Assembly: GCA_026707045.1 (NCBI GenBank)
Contig: JAPOXO010000102.1
Coordinates: 1 to 45,839, forward strand
Source of the DNA: Gammaproteobacteria bacterium
GTDB lineage: Bacteria; Pseudomonadota; Gammaproteobacteria; Pseudomonadales; Azotimanducaceae
Reading direction: 5' to 3'
Length of the DNA: 45,839 nucleotides
This document shows, one piece after another, positions 33,961 to 43,750 of this stretch (positions are counted from its first letter, which is position 1; each line of letters opens with the position of its first letter). The notes below the pieces were generated by a model, which saw only the letters and a program-made list of their open reading frames with translations, did not search any database and was not told where the DNA came from. The translations under genes were made by a program, and so were the position numbers.

Positions 33961-35280
33961 TTGACTAAGGAAAAATTGGCAAAAGTTCGTCAATCGACGT
34001 TTGTTGTTCTTGCGTTCGTTTTGAGTTTGGGCTCGATTGGAGCAGTCGGAGACACTCTTGATGCCGTTGCCGTGATAGTGAACGACGGAGTGATCACGCT
34101 TTCAGAGATTGACGAGCGATACGAGAATTTCTTGCAGCAGGCATCCGAAGCGGGGGTTACGGACTTGCCACCGAAGAAAGTTGTGATCGATCAAGTTGTT
34201 GAGCGGCTCATAACGGAGAGTATTCAGTTGCAAGAAGCACAGTTCCGGGGGATTGTGGTTGAAGATGAAGAACTCACGGAATGGATTCGCGCATTTGCCG
34301 AAGAGCAAGACATGGAATTGGCCGATTTGCGTGCCGACCTGGAAGGAAGAGGAATTTCCTATCGTTCTTTTCGGGACGATGTGAGAAGGCAGATGCTGCT
34401 TGAAAGAGTACAACGTGTGATTTTGCAGCAACGGGTATTCATCACACAACGCGACATACGAGACTTTAGAAACTCGCCTTTTTTCGAACTAATGGCATCG
34501 GATCGCTATCGCATCGGTCACATTCTGATCTCTGCGCAGGGATCTGCGGACGCTGACGAAGTCAAAGCTGCTGAGTCCGAGGCACAGCAAGTTGTTAAGG
34601 AACTGAGAGATGGTGCAGAGTTTGCAGCAATGGCGATAAATCACTCATCATCCTCTAGTGCGCTGGATGGAGGGGATCTGGGCTGGCGGTATGCAGAACA
34701 GATTCCCAGCCTCTTTGCGGAATTGGTCGTAAAAATGAAAGTGGGAGAAACTTCGGATCCCATTCGAAACCCATTAGGATTCCACATTGTGCAGCTAGTG
34801 GAAAAACAGGGCGCATCGACATATGAGTCAGAACAGGTTTTGGTGAGACACATACTGATCATGCCCTCTACCATCAAATCAAAAGAAGAAGCAATTGATG
34901 AGATTTCAGAAATTCGCGAACAGCTCCTAAATGGAGCGGACTTTGCTGAACTTGCTAAGGAGCATTCAGAAGATCCAGGCACAGCTCTGACCGGCGGAGA
35001 ACTCGGGTGGTTAGATGGTAGGACTCCTAATTTGGATCCTGCTTTTTCATTGGTTATGTATCAGCCTGAGGTTGGAGAAATCTCAGAAGTATTCGAATCT
35101 GCTGTGGGCTGGCACGTGTTAGAAGTACTCGATCGAAGAACAAAAAGTCTAACCGAAGAAGCCAAGGACACCATGGCATACAACGCCCTCCACCAACGAC
35201 GGGCTGAAGAAGCTTGGCAGAATTGGACCAAGGAAGTTCGCGACGAGGCGTTCGTAAAGATCGTTCGGAGTCCCATCTAA
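33961..35280 (+). CDS. surA: periplasmic peptidyl-prolyl isomerase and chaperone SurA
   Basis: 439-residue periplasmic chaperone for outer membrane proteins. A signal peptide (STFVVLAFVLSLGSIGAVG) is followed by the SurA_N region starting DTLDAVAVIVNDGVITLSEI, then two parvulin domains. These are marked by RYRIGHILIS...GGDLGWR...NPLGFHIVQL and VRHILIMPS...TGGELGWLDG...VGWHVLEVL. The start is TTG 33961: AAGGAGG at 33948-33954 ends 6 nt before it, while TTG 33955 abuts the ribosome-binding site. Its place after lptD is classic. Confidence 0.96.
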   Translation: MTKEKLAKVRQSTFVVLAFVLSLGSIGAVGDTLDAVAVIVNDGVITLSEIDERYENFLQQASEAGVTDLPPKKVVIDQVVERLITESIQLQEAQFRGIVVEDEELTEWIRAFAEEQDMELADLRADLEGRGISYRSFRDDVRRQMLLERVQRVILQQRVFITQRDIRDFRNSPFFELMASDRYRIGHILISAQGSADADEVKAAESEAQQVVKELRDGAEFAAMAINHSSSSSALDGGDLGWRYAEQIPSLFAELVVKMKVGETSDPIRNPLGFHIVQLVEKQGASTYESEQVLVRHILIMPSTIKSKEEAIDEISEIREQLLNGADFAELAKEHSEDPGTALTGGELGWLDGRTPNLDPAFSLVMYQPEVGEISEVFESAVGWHVLEVLDRRTKSLTEEAKDTMAYNALHQRRAEEAWQNWTKEVRDEAFVKIVRSPI

Positions 35281-35313
35281 CGGGGAGTGGTTCTGACAGA
35301 TTGAACCGTCGTC

Positions 35314-36051
35314 GTGCCACGGAAAAGATTTGGGCAACACTTTCTCGTTGACCAGAAAGTAATTGCTGACATACATCGGGTAGTTGCAATCCGAACATCC
35401 GATGTAGTTCTTGAGATCGGACCCGGTCGTGGTGCACTTACAGCAGGATTGGTGGATTCTGCTGCTCAAGTTATAGCAGTCGAGATAGATAGAGATCTAG
35501 CGGCAGACCTCAAAGTGCGCTTCCCTTCAGCATGTTTGATTGAGGACGATGTATTAAGCGTGAGCGGCGATCTCTTTCGGAAGAAGAGAATTGTGGGGAA
35601 CTTGCCGTACAACATCTCTACCAACCTGCTACTTAGATTAGCTTCCCAAAACGACTTTGTAGACATGCACTTGATGCTGCAAAGAGAAGTAGTCGAACGC
35701 ATCACCGCTGTTCCATGTTCTAAGAGCTGGGGAAGGCTTTCGGTGAAGGTTCAGCGTATTTGGGAGACTCATCGGCACTTTGATGTTGCTCCTGAGGCGT
35801 TCGTACCTCAACCTCAAGTCACATCGACCTTCGTGCGAATTGTGCCGCTTGGCAATCCTGTTGAGATACGAAATGAATCAGTGTTTGACAACGTTCTGAG
35901 GACGGCATTCTCACAACGAAGAAAGAAATTATCCAACAGCCTTTCTCAGTTTGAGATTAATTGGTCGCGCTTAGGAATCGATAGCGCCAAGCGAGCGGAT
36001 CAGTTGGGAGTCATGGAGTATGCAACAATTGCAAATTCCTTAGTCCGCTGA
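35314..36051 (+). CDS. rsmA: 16S rRNA (adenine1518/1519-N6) dimethyltransferase
   Basis: 245-residue KsgA-type enzyme dimethylating two adjacent adenines of 16S rRNA during small-subunit maturation. Motifs are KRFGQHFLVD, LEIGPGRGALTAGL (SAM motif I), DDVL, GNLPYNIST (motif IV) and FVPQPQVTSTFVRI. The start is GTG 35314 with no strong ribosome-binding site; no ATG is available nearby. pdxA, usually between surA and rsmA in Pseudomonas-like genomes, is missing, and apaG is not found after it. Confidence 0.94.
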   Translation: MPRKRFGQHFLVDQKVIADIHRVVAIRTSDVVLEIGPGRGALTAGLVDSAAQVIAVEIDRDLAADLKVRFPSACLIEDDVLSVSGDLFRKKRIVGNLPYNISTNLLLRLASQNDFVDMHLMLQREVVERITAVPCSKSWGRLSVKVQRIWETHRHFDVAPEAFVPQPQVTSTFVRIVPLGNPVEIRNESVFDNVLRTAFSQRRKKLSNSLSQFEINWSRLGIDSAKRADQLGVMEYATIANSLVR

Positions 36052-36233
36052 CATTTACACTTAGCAGGAAGATTTGACACAGCCCAGCCGCTTGAATTGG
36101 CAATCTTGGCCATTGAGTTATCGGGTTTGATTGCGAATTCTCGTTGCCGAAGAGTATCGAGGTGCCACGTCACTCATCCTCGCAACGCCCCGTTGTTTAG
36201 CCAGTCTTATCCCCTGAAGGTCTTCTGAATACT

Positions 36234-38144
36234 ATGCAAACTACAAAGTTCTTCGCAATTGCTATGACGACGCTAGTTGCTTCCACAACTGCCGCACAGG
36301 TTCCCTCAAACATTGAGACTCGAGGCGTACCTGAGATTCCGAAAAAAATTTCAGAGGATCTTCTGCGATACCAAAACGCGAGATCGGCAGGCTTAGTCGA
36401 TTGGTTCGGCAACGGCATGTTGATATCGACTCGGTTTGGAGACACTTCACAGCTGCATTACGTCGAGCAACCTCTCGCCATGCGGCGTCAGCTCACTTTC
36501 AAGAAAGAACCTGTGGGTGGGGCAATTGTTTCGCCGACTGGCGATGACAAAGGCTTCGTTTTCACGATGGATATTGGGGGATCGGAGTTCTACCAGATCT
36601 TCTATTACGACTTTGATAGCGGGGAGACTACGCTTTTAAGCGATGGAAAGTCTCGCTACACCGGAATTCAGTTCACTCCCGACGGTTCTGGAATTGGCTA
36701 TACAACTACTGAACGAAACGGAACAGATTGGGATCTGCACGTCCGCAGTTTTGATGGAACAAAAGAGATTCTTCAGGAGAATCAAGGAATTGGATGGAGC
36801 ATTGACGACTTCAGCCCCGACGGCGAGCGAGCTCTTATCTCGCAGTACGTTTCCAATACTGAGACGCGTCTCTATGAGATGAACTTGCGTTCCAAGGAAC
36901 GAAGACAGTTGCTAGAAGATCGAGGCAAGATTTCAATTGGTGCTACGAAATACGATGCGTTGGGAGAGAGTGTCTACTTCATTTCGGATTTGGACTCTGA
37001 TTATCGAGCCCTTTGGTCACTTAAGCTGGAAAGCGGCGATGTGGAGACCTTAGTCTCGAACTTAAACTGGGATGTTTCGTTTTTCCGTTTCTCACTATCA
37101 CGCAATAGACTGGCCTATGTCATAAATGAAGCCGGTTATAGCAGTCTGTTTCTCTATGACCTGAAGTCTCGAGAATCGATTGAAATTACTCCTCCGGGGC
37201 TCGGACATATTTACGGCATTCGATTCTCGAGGAACGAGCAAACACTCGGTTTTTCCTATCAAACTCCCACTACGAATACCGATGTCTACGCTATGGATCT
37301 CGATGACAGCACACTTACACGATGGACTGAGTCAGAACTTGGGGAGTTGCGAACAGAGCAGTTCGTAGAACCAAAAATGTTCAAGTACTCTTCGTTTGAC
37401 AGTCTCGAAGTTCCAGCATTCGTATTCGAGCCTAGAGGAGAAGGACCACATCCTGTGTTGATCCACATTCATGGAGGTCCCGCATCTCAATATCGGCCAG
37501 GATTTTCGCCAACCTTTCAATACTACGTTAATGAATTAGGAATAGCTGTAGTCGCACCCAACGTGAGAGGCTCAAGAGGATATGGAAAACACTACATGAC
37601 CTTGGACGATTGGAGACTGCGTGAAGACTCTGTTCGCGACATAGGTGCCCTACTAGATTGGATAGAGACTCAGCCTCAGCTCGACAGTTCGCGGGTAGCA
37701 GTGATTGGAGGATCCTATGGTGGCTACATGGTTTTGGCATCTCTGGTGCACTACAACGATCGACTTAAGGTCGGCATAGAAACCGTGGGTATCAGCAACT
37801 TTGTGAGTTTTCTTGAACGAACTCAAGGCTATCGAAGAGACCTGCGTCGAGTCGAGTATGGAGATGAAAGAGATCCAGATATGCGTGCTTTTTTGGAATC
37901 CATCGCTCCCCTTAATCACGTCGACAAGATCAAAGCGCCGCTGCTGATTGGTCAGGGATTGAATGACCCACGTGTCCCGGCGTATGAAAGCGAACAGATC
38001 GCTGCGGCTCTAGAGGAGACAGGTGTACCCGTATGGTACGTTCTGGCGCGCGACGAAGGTCATGGATTTCGGAAGAAGGACAATCGTGACTACTGGCTGC
38101 AAACAGTTGTGTTATTTCTTCAACAACATCTTCTTTCTGAGTAA
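36234..38144 (+). CDS. exported S9-family prolyl oligopeptidase-type peptidase
   Basis: 636-residue serine peptidase with a signal peptide (MQTTKFFAIAMTTLVASTTA). The beta-propeller part spans about 50-350, with TolB/WD-like repeats such as SPTGDDKGFVF and SPDGERALIS. The alpha/beta-hydrolase domain carries HIHGGPASQY, the nucleophile in GGSYGGYM (S494), the Asp region QGLNDPRVP and the His in DEGHGF. It probably trims peptides in the periplasm. It sits between rsmA and apaH, where other genomes have apaG, and has its own 182-bp upstream gap. Confidence 0.92.
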   Translation: MQTTKFFAIAMTTLVASTTAAQVPSNIETRGVPEIPKKISEDLLRYQNARSAGLVDWFGNGMLISTRFGDTSQLHYVEQPLAMRRQLTFKKEPVGGAIVSPTGDDKGFVFTMDIGGSEFYQIFYYDFDSGETTLLSDGKSRYTGIQFTPDGSGIGYTTTERNGTDWDLHVRSFDGTKEILQENQGIGWSIDDFSPDGERALISQYVSNTETRLYEMNLRSKERRQLLEDRGKISIGATKYDALGESVYFISDLDSDYRALWSLKLESGDVETLVSNLNWDVSFFRFSLSRNRLAYVINEAGYSSLFLYDLKSRESIEITPPGLGHIYGIRFSRNEQTLGFSYQTPTTNTDVYAMDLDDSTLTRWTESELGELRTEQFVEPKMFKYSSFDSLEVPAFVFEPRGEGPHPVLIHIHGGPASQYRPGFSPTFQYYVNELGIAVVAPNVRGSRGYGKHYMTLDDWRLREDSVRDIGALLDWIETQPQLDSSRVAVIGGSYGGYMVLASLVHYNDRLKVGIETVGISNFVSFLERTQGYRRDLRRVEYGDERDPDMRAFLESIAPLNHVDKIKAPLLIGQGLNDPRVPAYESEQIAAALEETGVPVWYVLARDEGHGFRKKDNRDYWLQTVVLFLQQHLLSE

Positions 38145-38328
38145 TTCAAAAGAATTGGAAAGCAGGTTAATCAGTCGCACTGATAGCCAACGTTAGAGAC
38201 GTGGATTGAGCGGCATTTTGACGAGAAAACTTTCATTGTTGGCCGTCCTCACGTTTGTACGAACCGACTAACCATGTGCCCAACAAGTAACAAAGTGAAA
38301 TTTCGCTACGACGACTAGAGAAGCGTCT

Positions 38329-39141
38329 ATGGCTATTTACGCGATCGGCGATGTGCAAGGCTGCTACAAGGAATTGAGACAGCTTCTGCAGAATGTTTCG
38401 TTCGATCCAAGTTCCGATGTGCTATGGCTGACGGGCGACCTTGTGAATCGAGGTCCAAGCAACCTGGAGACACTGAGATTTGTCAAAGAGTTGGGAAACC
38501 GCGCAGTGGCGGTGCTTGGAAACCATGACTTATACCTTCTTGCGGTTGTATTCAGCGGACGTGCAATTGATTCCGGCGACACTTTTGGTGATGTATTGCG
38601 GTCCAAGTATTGTGAGGAGCTATGTGATTGGTTGCGGGAACGACCCCTGATTCACGGATATGGAGACTACATTCTTGTACATGCGGGAATTCCCCACATT
38701 TGGGATCTTACGCACGCAATTTCACTTGCATCCGAAGTGGAGCAGGCTCTGCGAGGAAGCGACTATGTCCATTTCCTTAGAGAAATGTTTGGGAATCAAC
38801 CCAGCTTGTGGTCCGATGAATTAGAGGGTATAGATCGACTGCGGTGCGTCACAAATTACTTGACCAGGATGAGATTTGTAAGACCAAATGGAGAGCTGTC
38901 GTTTGAATCAAATCTTGGACTCGAACACACCCCTCATGGGAGTCAAGCATGGTTTCGGTATGAACCGCGGTTCACAGAATCGGTCGTTTTTGGTCACTGG
39001 GCATCGTTAAATGGAACGACCCACAGCCCCCAATTCATAGCTACGGACACTGGATGTGTATGGGGAAGAACTCTCACCGCAGTGCGATTGAGTGATCGAC
39101 AGACTTATGCTGTAGCGGGGAGCAACGAACTTCAGATCTAG
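38329..39141 (+). CDS. apaH: symmetrical bis(5'-nucleosyl)-tetraphosphatase
   Basis: 270-residue metallophosphatase hydrolysing Ap4A to two ADP. Motifs are AIGDVQGCYKELRQLL, LTGDLVNRGP, LGNHDLYLLA, ILVHAGIPHIWD and FGHWASLNG. The length is typical. ATG 38329 follows a 184-bp gap with no recognisable promoter. cca begins 14 bp after its stop, so they are probably cotranscribed. Confidence 0.95.
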   Translation: MAIYAIGDVQGCYKELRQLLQNVSFDPSSDVLWLTGDLVNRGPSNLETLRFVKELGNRAVAVLGNHDLYLLAVVFSGRAIDSGDTFGDVLRSKYCEELCDWLRERPLIHGYGDYILVHAGIPHIWDLTHAISLASEVEQALRGSDYVHFLREMFGNQPSLWSDELEGIDRLRCVTNYLTRMRFVRPNGELSFESNLGLEHTPHGSQAWFRYEPRFTESVVFGHWASLNGTTHSPQFIATDTGCVWGRTLTAVRLSDRQTYAVAGSNELQI

Positions 39142-39155
39142 ATCTCAAATCTCAC

Positions 39156-40274
39156 ATGTCACCGCCATTCAACATTCCAGGCCAAGTATTTCTCGTCGGC
39201 GGCTCGGTACGCGACGAACTTCTAGGAGTCTCGGTGAGCGACTCGGAACAGGGTCAATCAGATCGAGACTGGGTCGTAACGGGAACAACTCCACAGGAAA
39301 TGGAGCAAGTGGGGTTAAAACGAGTTGGAAAAGCCTTTCCGGTGTTTCTCGATCCCAAGACGGGCGATCAGTACGCCCTAGCTCGTACAGAGACCAAGAC
39401 CGGACGTGGTCATCAGGCCTTTGAATTTCAGTTCGATCCAAGCGTCGAGCTTGTTGAAGACCTAAAGCGCAGGGACTTGACCATTAATGCAATGGCGCGC
39501 GACTCAAGCGGAAAATTGATAGACCCTTACGGTGGCGAAAAGGATCTTGAAGACAAAGTGTTGCGCCACGTCTCGGGCGCGTTCTCCGAAGACCCGTTGA
39601 GACTCTTCCGAGTGGCTCGTTTCACAGCAACGATGCCCGAGTTTGAAGTAACTCCTGAGACCCTCGAACTGATGTCGTCGATGCGGGGCGAACTGGTGGA
39701 TCTATCGGCGGAACGCGTGTGGCAGGAGTACGCCAAAGCGATGTCCGGCCTAACACCCTTTCGGTTCTTCGAAACACTTAGCGAGTCCAATGCGTTGGAT
39801 CCTTGGTTTAGCGGCTTGGCCATCATATCTCTCGTATCGCTACTAAAAGAGCTTTGGCTTCGCGACACTAATGCAATGGCTGCTATTGCATGGCTTCACG
39901 ATGAATCGACGTCAGTTTCGTTGATGCGTCGGCTCAAAGCTCCTGGATATGTTGTCCGACTCTTAAGAGATGTGGCTCGGCACGGACACGCACTGTCCAG
40001 CTACTCAGGACTCAAACCAGAGGACATACTGGTATTACTAGAAAAATCAAACGCTTTTCGGCCAGGGAAGGCGTTTGCAAAACTCGTTAACTCTGTAAAG
40101 GAATGCTCGACCGTTGATTTAACAGAACTTATCGAGCTAGTCGAGAATGTCAAGAGAGTAAGAGTGTTTGACGTTCCTCAGGAGGAGTACGGGTGGTGGT
40201 TGAGAAAGGCGCGGTTGGATGAAATTAGCCGACATTTCTCTGGATCAGACAATTCTGGAACATCGGATGCCTAG
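39156..40274 (+). CDS. cca: CCA tRNA nucleotidyltransferase
   Basis: 372-residue class II nucleotidyltransferase that adds or repairs the tRNA 3' CCA end. Features are VGGSVRDELLGV, DRDWVVTGTTPQEM (catalytic Asp residues), RRDLTINAMA and EDPLRLFRVARF. The C-terminal part lacks a recognisable HD phosphohydrolase motif, making it shorter than E. coli Cca. It is convergent with tsaD with only 18 bp between the stops. Confidence 0.93.
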   Translation: MSPPFNIPGQVFLVGGSVRDELLGVSVSDSEQGQSDRDWVVTGTTPQEMEQVGLKRVGKAFPVFLDPKTGDQYALARTETKTGRGHQAFEFQFDPSVELVEDLKRRDLTINAMARDSSGKLIDPYGGEKDLEDKVLRHVSGAFSEDPLRLFRVARFTATMPEFEVTPETLELMSSMRGELVDLSAERVWQEYAKAMSGLTPFRFFETLSESNALDPWFSGLAIISLVSLLKELWLRDTNAMAAIAWLHDESTSVSLMRRLKAPGYVVRLLRDVARHGHALSSYSGLKPEDILVLLEKSNAFRPGKAFAKLVNSVKECSTVDLTELIELVENVKRVRVFDVPQEEYGWWLRKARLDEISRHFSGSDNSGTSDA

Positions 40275-40292
40275 TGTTTCCCAGCTATGCGA

Positions 40293-41315
40293 CTAATCAA
40301 GGACGCTTTCAAGCTCCTCAATATTCCAACGTGCCTGTGAAGTCACCGAAAGAGGCTCCTGGTACCCTGCAGCAAGTCGTTGGTAACCCGCAAAGGCGAT
40401 CATAGAACCGTTGTCGGTGCAAAGTTCCATTGGTGGATAGAGAACTTCACAGTCGAGTCGTTGCACATAGTTTCTCAAAGTTTGGTTTGCTGCGACACCG
40501 CCTGAAAGCACCAGTGTTTGGGATTGAGTGTGATCGAGCGCACGTCTACATTTGATAACGAGGGTCTCTGCAACTGCTCGCTCGAAGGAAGCCGCTACAT
40601 CGGCAATCAACTGACTCGAAGCTGGCTTGTTTGACGCAACGGCGTTCTTTACAGCAGTCTTGAGTCCACTGAAGCTGAAATCCAAACCAGGTCTGTTGGT
40701 CATAGGGCGTGGAAAGTCAAACTTCTGAGGATCTCCGTGTTCAGCTAGTCTGGCGATTTCTGGTCCTCCTGGATAATCCAACCCGAGTAGCTTGGCCGTC
40801 TTGTCGAAAGCTTCACCAACTGCATCGTCCAACGATTGACCCAACAACCTGTAGGATCCGATTTTCGTTACAAGAACCAACATCGTGTGACCCCCAGAGA
40901 CTAGTAATGCCACGAATGGAAAGGTCGGTATTCTTTCAGTCAGCAAGGGGGCTAACAGATGGGCCTCCATATGATGCACGCCAATCGCTGGAACATCGAG
41001 GGACCAAGCGAGAGAGCGTCCAAAAGCAGCACCCACCATGAGGGCTCCGATAAGACCTGGACCCGATGTGTAGGCAATCCCATCTAAGTGGCTTGCAGTA
41101 ATACCGGCATCATCCAAGGATTGTTGGACCAACGGAGCGATTTTTCGAATGTGATCGCGAGATGCGAGTTCCGGTACGACTCCTCCATAGCGGCTATGAA
41201 GCTCAAATTGACTGTAGACATGTTGAGATTTGATGCCGGTGTCAGCGTGAAAAACTGCAATGCCAGTTTCATCGCACGAAGTCTCAATCCCAAGGACACA
41301 CTGAATCAAAGTCAT
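40293..41315 (-). CDS. tsaD: tRNA N6-threonylcarbamoyladenosine biosynthesis protein TsaD
   Basis: 340-residue Kae1/TsaD-family ATPase transferring threonylcarbamoyl to A37 of ANN-decoding tRNAs. Motifs are [15 protein letters not shown], the metal-binding [25 protein letters not shown] and [12 protein letters not shown] 41315 gives the family N-terminus [12 protein letters not shown]; codons further upstream are unrelated. rpsU, the usual neighbour, is not present. The next gene upstream is the AAA_14/DUF4143 ATPase. Confidence 0.95.
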   Translation of the reverse strand: MTLIQCVLGIETSCDETGIAVFHADTGIKSQHVYSQFELHSRYGGVVPELASRDHIRKIAPLVQQSLDDAGITASHLDGIAYTSGPGLIGALMVGAAFGRSLAWSLDVPAIGVHHMEAHLLAPLLTERIPTFPFVALLVSGGHTMLVLVTKIGSYRLLGQSLDDAVGEAFDKTAKLLGLDYPGGPEIARLAEHGDPQKFDFPRPMTNRPGLDFSFSGLKTAVKNAVASNKPASSQLIADVAASFERAVAETLVIKCRRALDHTQSQTLVLSGGVAANQTLRNYVQRLDCEVLYPPMELCTDNGSMIAFAGYQRLAAGYQEPLSVTSQARWNIEELESVLD

Positions 41316-41359
41316 TAACTCACCGGCCAAACTTAAAGAGTAGCGTATGCATCGTTGAT

Positions 41360-42535
41360 CTAGTCGTCGTAGCCTCCCAGCCACAGCTTGTCAAGAAACA
41401 GTTCAACTGGAAGGATCTCGATTCCTTCTAGCCGACGCGGTCGGTCTTCAAGACATACACACAGGAAATTTCTGAAGCAATTTTCATCCCGCAGAGCTCG
41501 CAAGGGCTTTAGGTCATTTCCCGTAACCCATTTTTTTGCCTTGACTTCGATCGCTGTGTGGTCACCAATGAGAAAGTCCACTTCAAAACCGGATTGTGAA
41601 CGCCAGTGGGTGAGAGTTTCTTCGCGTTGGTTGTAATCGATCCATGCACGTAGCTCGTGCAGCAGCCACGTTTCAAAAGCTTGTCCACGCTCAACCGAGG
41701 AGTAGGCCCGTCCTACCCCTCTTTGCAAAGCACCTGCAACGCCAATGTCGAAAAAGTAATACTTGGAGCTTACTATGGGTTTGCGCCGCCTACTTCTTCT
41801 CCATGCAGGTAGTTCGTAAATAATTAGAGTATCGCGGAGCAGTTCAAAGTACTCATAGATGGTTGTTCGAGGCACTTGAGTGTCGTTCGACACATTGGTG
41901 AAATTGACAATTGTTCCGTTGCATAGAGCTACTACATCGAGAACTCGTCGAAAAGGCTGCAGATTTCTCACAAAACCCTCAGCGTGTATCTCCTCACGTA
42001 AATATGTGCCTAAGTAGGCTTCTAGATCGAGTCGGGGCCTCGTGGAGGTGTAAATTGAAGGAATTGTCCCGAATTCCAACACCCGTGCAAGGTCGAATGA
42101 GCTCCCCAATTCTCTGAATAGCAGAGGATGAAAGTACAGAATACGGGCTCGACCGCCCAATAGATTCACTCCTCCCTGTCTAAGCTTTCTGGCACTCGAC
42201 CCCGTTAACAAGAACCGAATTCCCCTCGATTCGATGAGATGGTGCACTTGGTTTAGCAAATTGGGAGCTCTTTGAATTTCATCAATTACGACCATTTGCA
42301 AATCATCTACGAGAAAGCTCTTCAAATTTTCAGGGTTTTGTCCGATCCGAAAGAAGTCTGCTTCGTCATTAAGGTCAAACACGAGAGCTTGGAGACGACT
42401 TTGCCCAATCAAGGTCGATTTACCTGTTTGTCGTGGTCCCAGAAGAAAATGAGATTTTTCTTCCATAGCTGCGGCGAGGTCCAAAGACCGTGGAAAAAGG
42501 TCGTTCATGACCGCATTATCGTCATTTGGCATCAT
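41360..42535 (-). CDS. AAA_14 / DUF4143 family ATPase
   Basis: 391 residues if started at ATG 42535; ATG 42532 and ATG 42508 ([11 protein letters not shown], family-like) are alternatives. The N-terminal AAA_14 domain has Walker [14 protein letters not shown] and Walker [13 protein letters not shown], and the sensor-like [10 protein letters not shown]. The C-terminal DUF4143 domain has [23 protein letters not shown]...[13 protein letters not shown] and a nuclease-like end FEVDFLIG...AIEVKA with D-x(n)-E-x-K. This family is widespread, patchily distributed and of unknown function. A perfect palindrome lies 24 bp upstream. Confidence 0.87.
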   Translation of the reverse strand: MMPNDDNAVMNDLFPRSLDLAAAMEEKSHFLLGPRQTGKSTLIGQSRLQALVFDLNDEADFFRIGQNPENLKSFLVDDLQMVVIDEIQRAPNLLNQVHHLIESRGIRFLLTGSSARKLRQGGVNLLGGRARILYFHPLLFRELGSSFDLARVLEFGTIPSIYTSTRPRLDLEAYLGTYLREEIHAEGFVRNLQPFRRVLDVVALCNGTIVNFTNVSNDTQVPRTTIYEYFELLRDTLIIYELPAWRRSRRRKPIVSSKYYFFDIGVAGALQRGVGRAYSSVERGQAFETWLLHELRAWIDYNQREETLTHWRSQSGFEVDFLIGDHTAIEVKAKKWVTGNDLKPLRALRDENCFRNFLCVCLEDRPRRLEGIEILPVELFLDKLWLGGYDD

Positions 42536-42559
42536 ATTAGACAATTTTAACGTTATGTA

Positions 42560-42596
42560 AAGCAGTATTTGACGATACAATCGTCAAATACTGCTT
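42560..42596. promoter_or_regulatory. perfect 17-bp inverted repeat upstream of the AAA_14/DUF4143 gene
   Basis: Arms 42560-42576 (AAGCAGTATTTGACGAT) and 42580-42596 (ATCGTCAAATACTGCTT) are exact reverse complements around a 3-nt loop. It lies 24 bp before the ATPase start, where the promoter should be; a weak TTGTAT/TACATA pair overlaps it on the minus strand. No T-run follows, so it is not a typical terminator. A strong operator, a recognition hairpin for the ATPase, or a mobile-element end are possible. Confidence 0.8.
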
Positions 42597-42877
42597 CTAC
42601 CAAGTATGACATTTGGAGAGCATTGCTTGTGCAGTTGGATCGTTTGTGTGTCCCACATAGCACAGAAACTTACATTGTTTGTGTAGCTGACTTATGTGTC
42701 CGCTAGGTCGATTGACCAATCCACAGAAAAACTCCACAATCGACGGGATAAGCGAAGACGATTAGTGCTTCAGCCTGGTTTGAGTTCCTTTGTCAGCGGC
42801 CAATTCAGCAATGGGGTCGCATGCTCATATAGACCCTGTCAGTAGGAATTCTTGGCTTTAACTTGGTCTCCTCCCAA
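42597..42877. other. intergenic region between palindrome and HEAT-like gene
   Basis: No gene is supported here. Two loosely similar TTTGTGTG/TTTGTGTA stretches near 42640-42710 are too weak to call a repeat. No tRNA or terminator was seen. Confidence 0.45.
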
Positions 42878-43462
42878 TTAGCTGAAGTAAGCAGGTAGGA
42901 ATTGTTTGGCTTGTGCCAGAACTTCCTTGTCCTTTGTTCGTTTGTGAGGTTCGAATGTCTTACGCCGATCCAACCAGACATACAAGCGTTTTAGGCCGGG
43001 GTTCGATGCAGCAACTTGCGGACGATTCATATGTGAAAGCCTTTCATTGAGCCACTGCGCCAGTTGCTTGGGTGTTTGAATGTCCATCGACTTGATCACT
43101 TTGCGATAGTTCTTGCGTGCTGTCCCGCGGCGTGCGTGACCGTGTTTCTTGAAAGTGCCCAGCAGTGATCGTGAAGCTCGCGTGTCGTCCATGAGTGCGT
43201 GAAGTTCGTCCTCAATTTCGACAACAATCCGTCTCCATTCGTCGCTTTTCTTTGCCTTCGCTAGTAACGTGCCAATTGCATGTGCAGCACTGTTGCGCTC
43301 TTTTAACGAACCATAAGTGGCAATTTTTAAGATGCCCTTCCAAGTCTCGACGCCTTTGACTTGATTGTTGCGACAAGGACACAAACTCTTCAGTAACTGC
43401 CGGCGCTCATTCATCTTCCCACCGTAACCTGCAAGGTCTTCGGTGATTTGGGTTTGAGACAT
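42878..43462 (-). CDS. small HEAT-repeat-like hypothetical protein
   Basis: 194 residues, basic, no signal peptide. An early CPC motif (LKSLCPCRNN, about 25-34) leads into helical sequence resembling HEAT-type repeats (WKGILKIATYGSLKERNSAAHAIGTLL), then SRSLLGTFKKHGHARRG and a C-terminal region ending LKRLYVWLDRRKTFEPH. I recall similar uncharacterised proteins with CPCR...RxxAAHAIGTL sequences in several phyla, but cannot name a domain. The ATG start is at 43462. It is flanked by gene-poor DNA on both sides, suggesting an independent unit. Confidence 0.68.
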   Translation of the reverse strand: MSQTQITEDLAGYGGKMNERRQLLKSLCPCRNNQVKGVETWKGILKIATYGSLKERNSAAHAIGTLLAKAKKSDEWRRIVVEIEDELHALMDDTRASRSLLGTFKKHGHARRGTARKNYRKVIKSMDIQTPKQLAQWLNERLSHMNRPQVAASNPGLKRLYVWLDRRKTFEPHKRTKDKEVLAQAKQFLPAYFS

Positions 43463-43750
43463 TTGATTTCGGATCTATTTGTTACGACTATTCTATGTTG
43501 CGCCGATATAGGTTTGGATTGTCATAAACGCTCGAGGCTCCGCACTAGGTGAAATCGGTGACGTATCATGAATGTTCGATTGCACTCGAAAGCTGGTTCA
43601 GAAGGTTAGTCGCAGACAGTTTGTGCAAAGCTGGAAAATCCCCGACTCTGCAATATCAAACAGAGAAATCAAAGAGTTCCGGCAAATTCGAACTGCTCGA
43701 TTGACTCAGCCTATTTGTGCACATGAACAAGTTTGATCTGGAGGAATGAT

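Noticed and set aside
42618-42700. TTTGTGTG-like repeated words in the gene-poor region.
   Set aside because: Only short, inexact similarity without regular spacing; not a CRISPR or tandem repeat.
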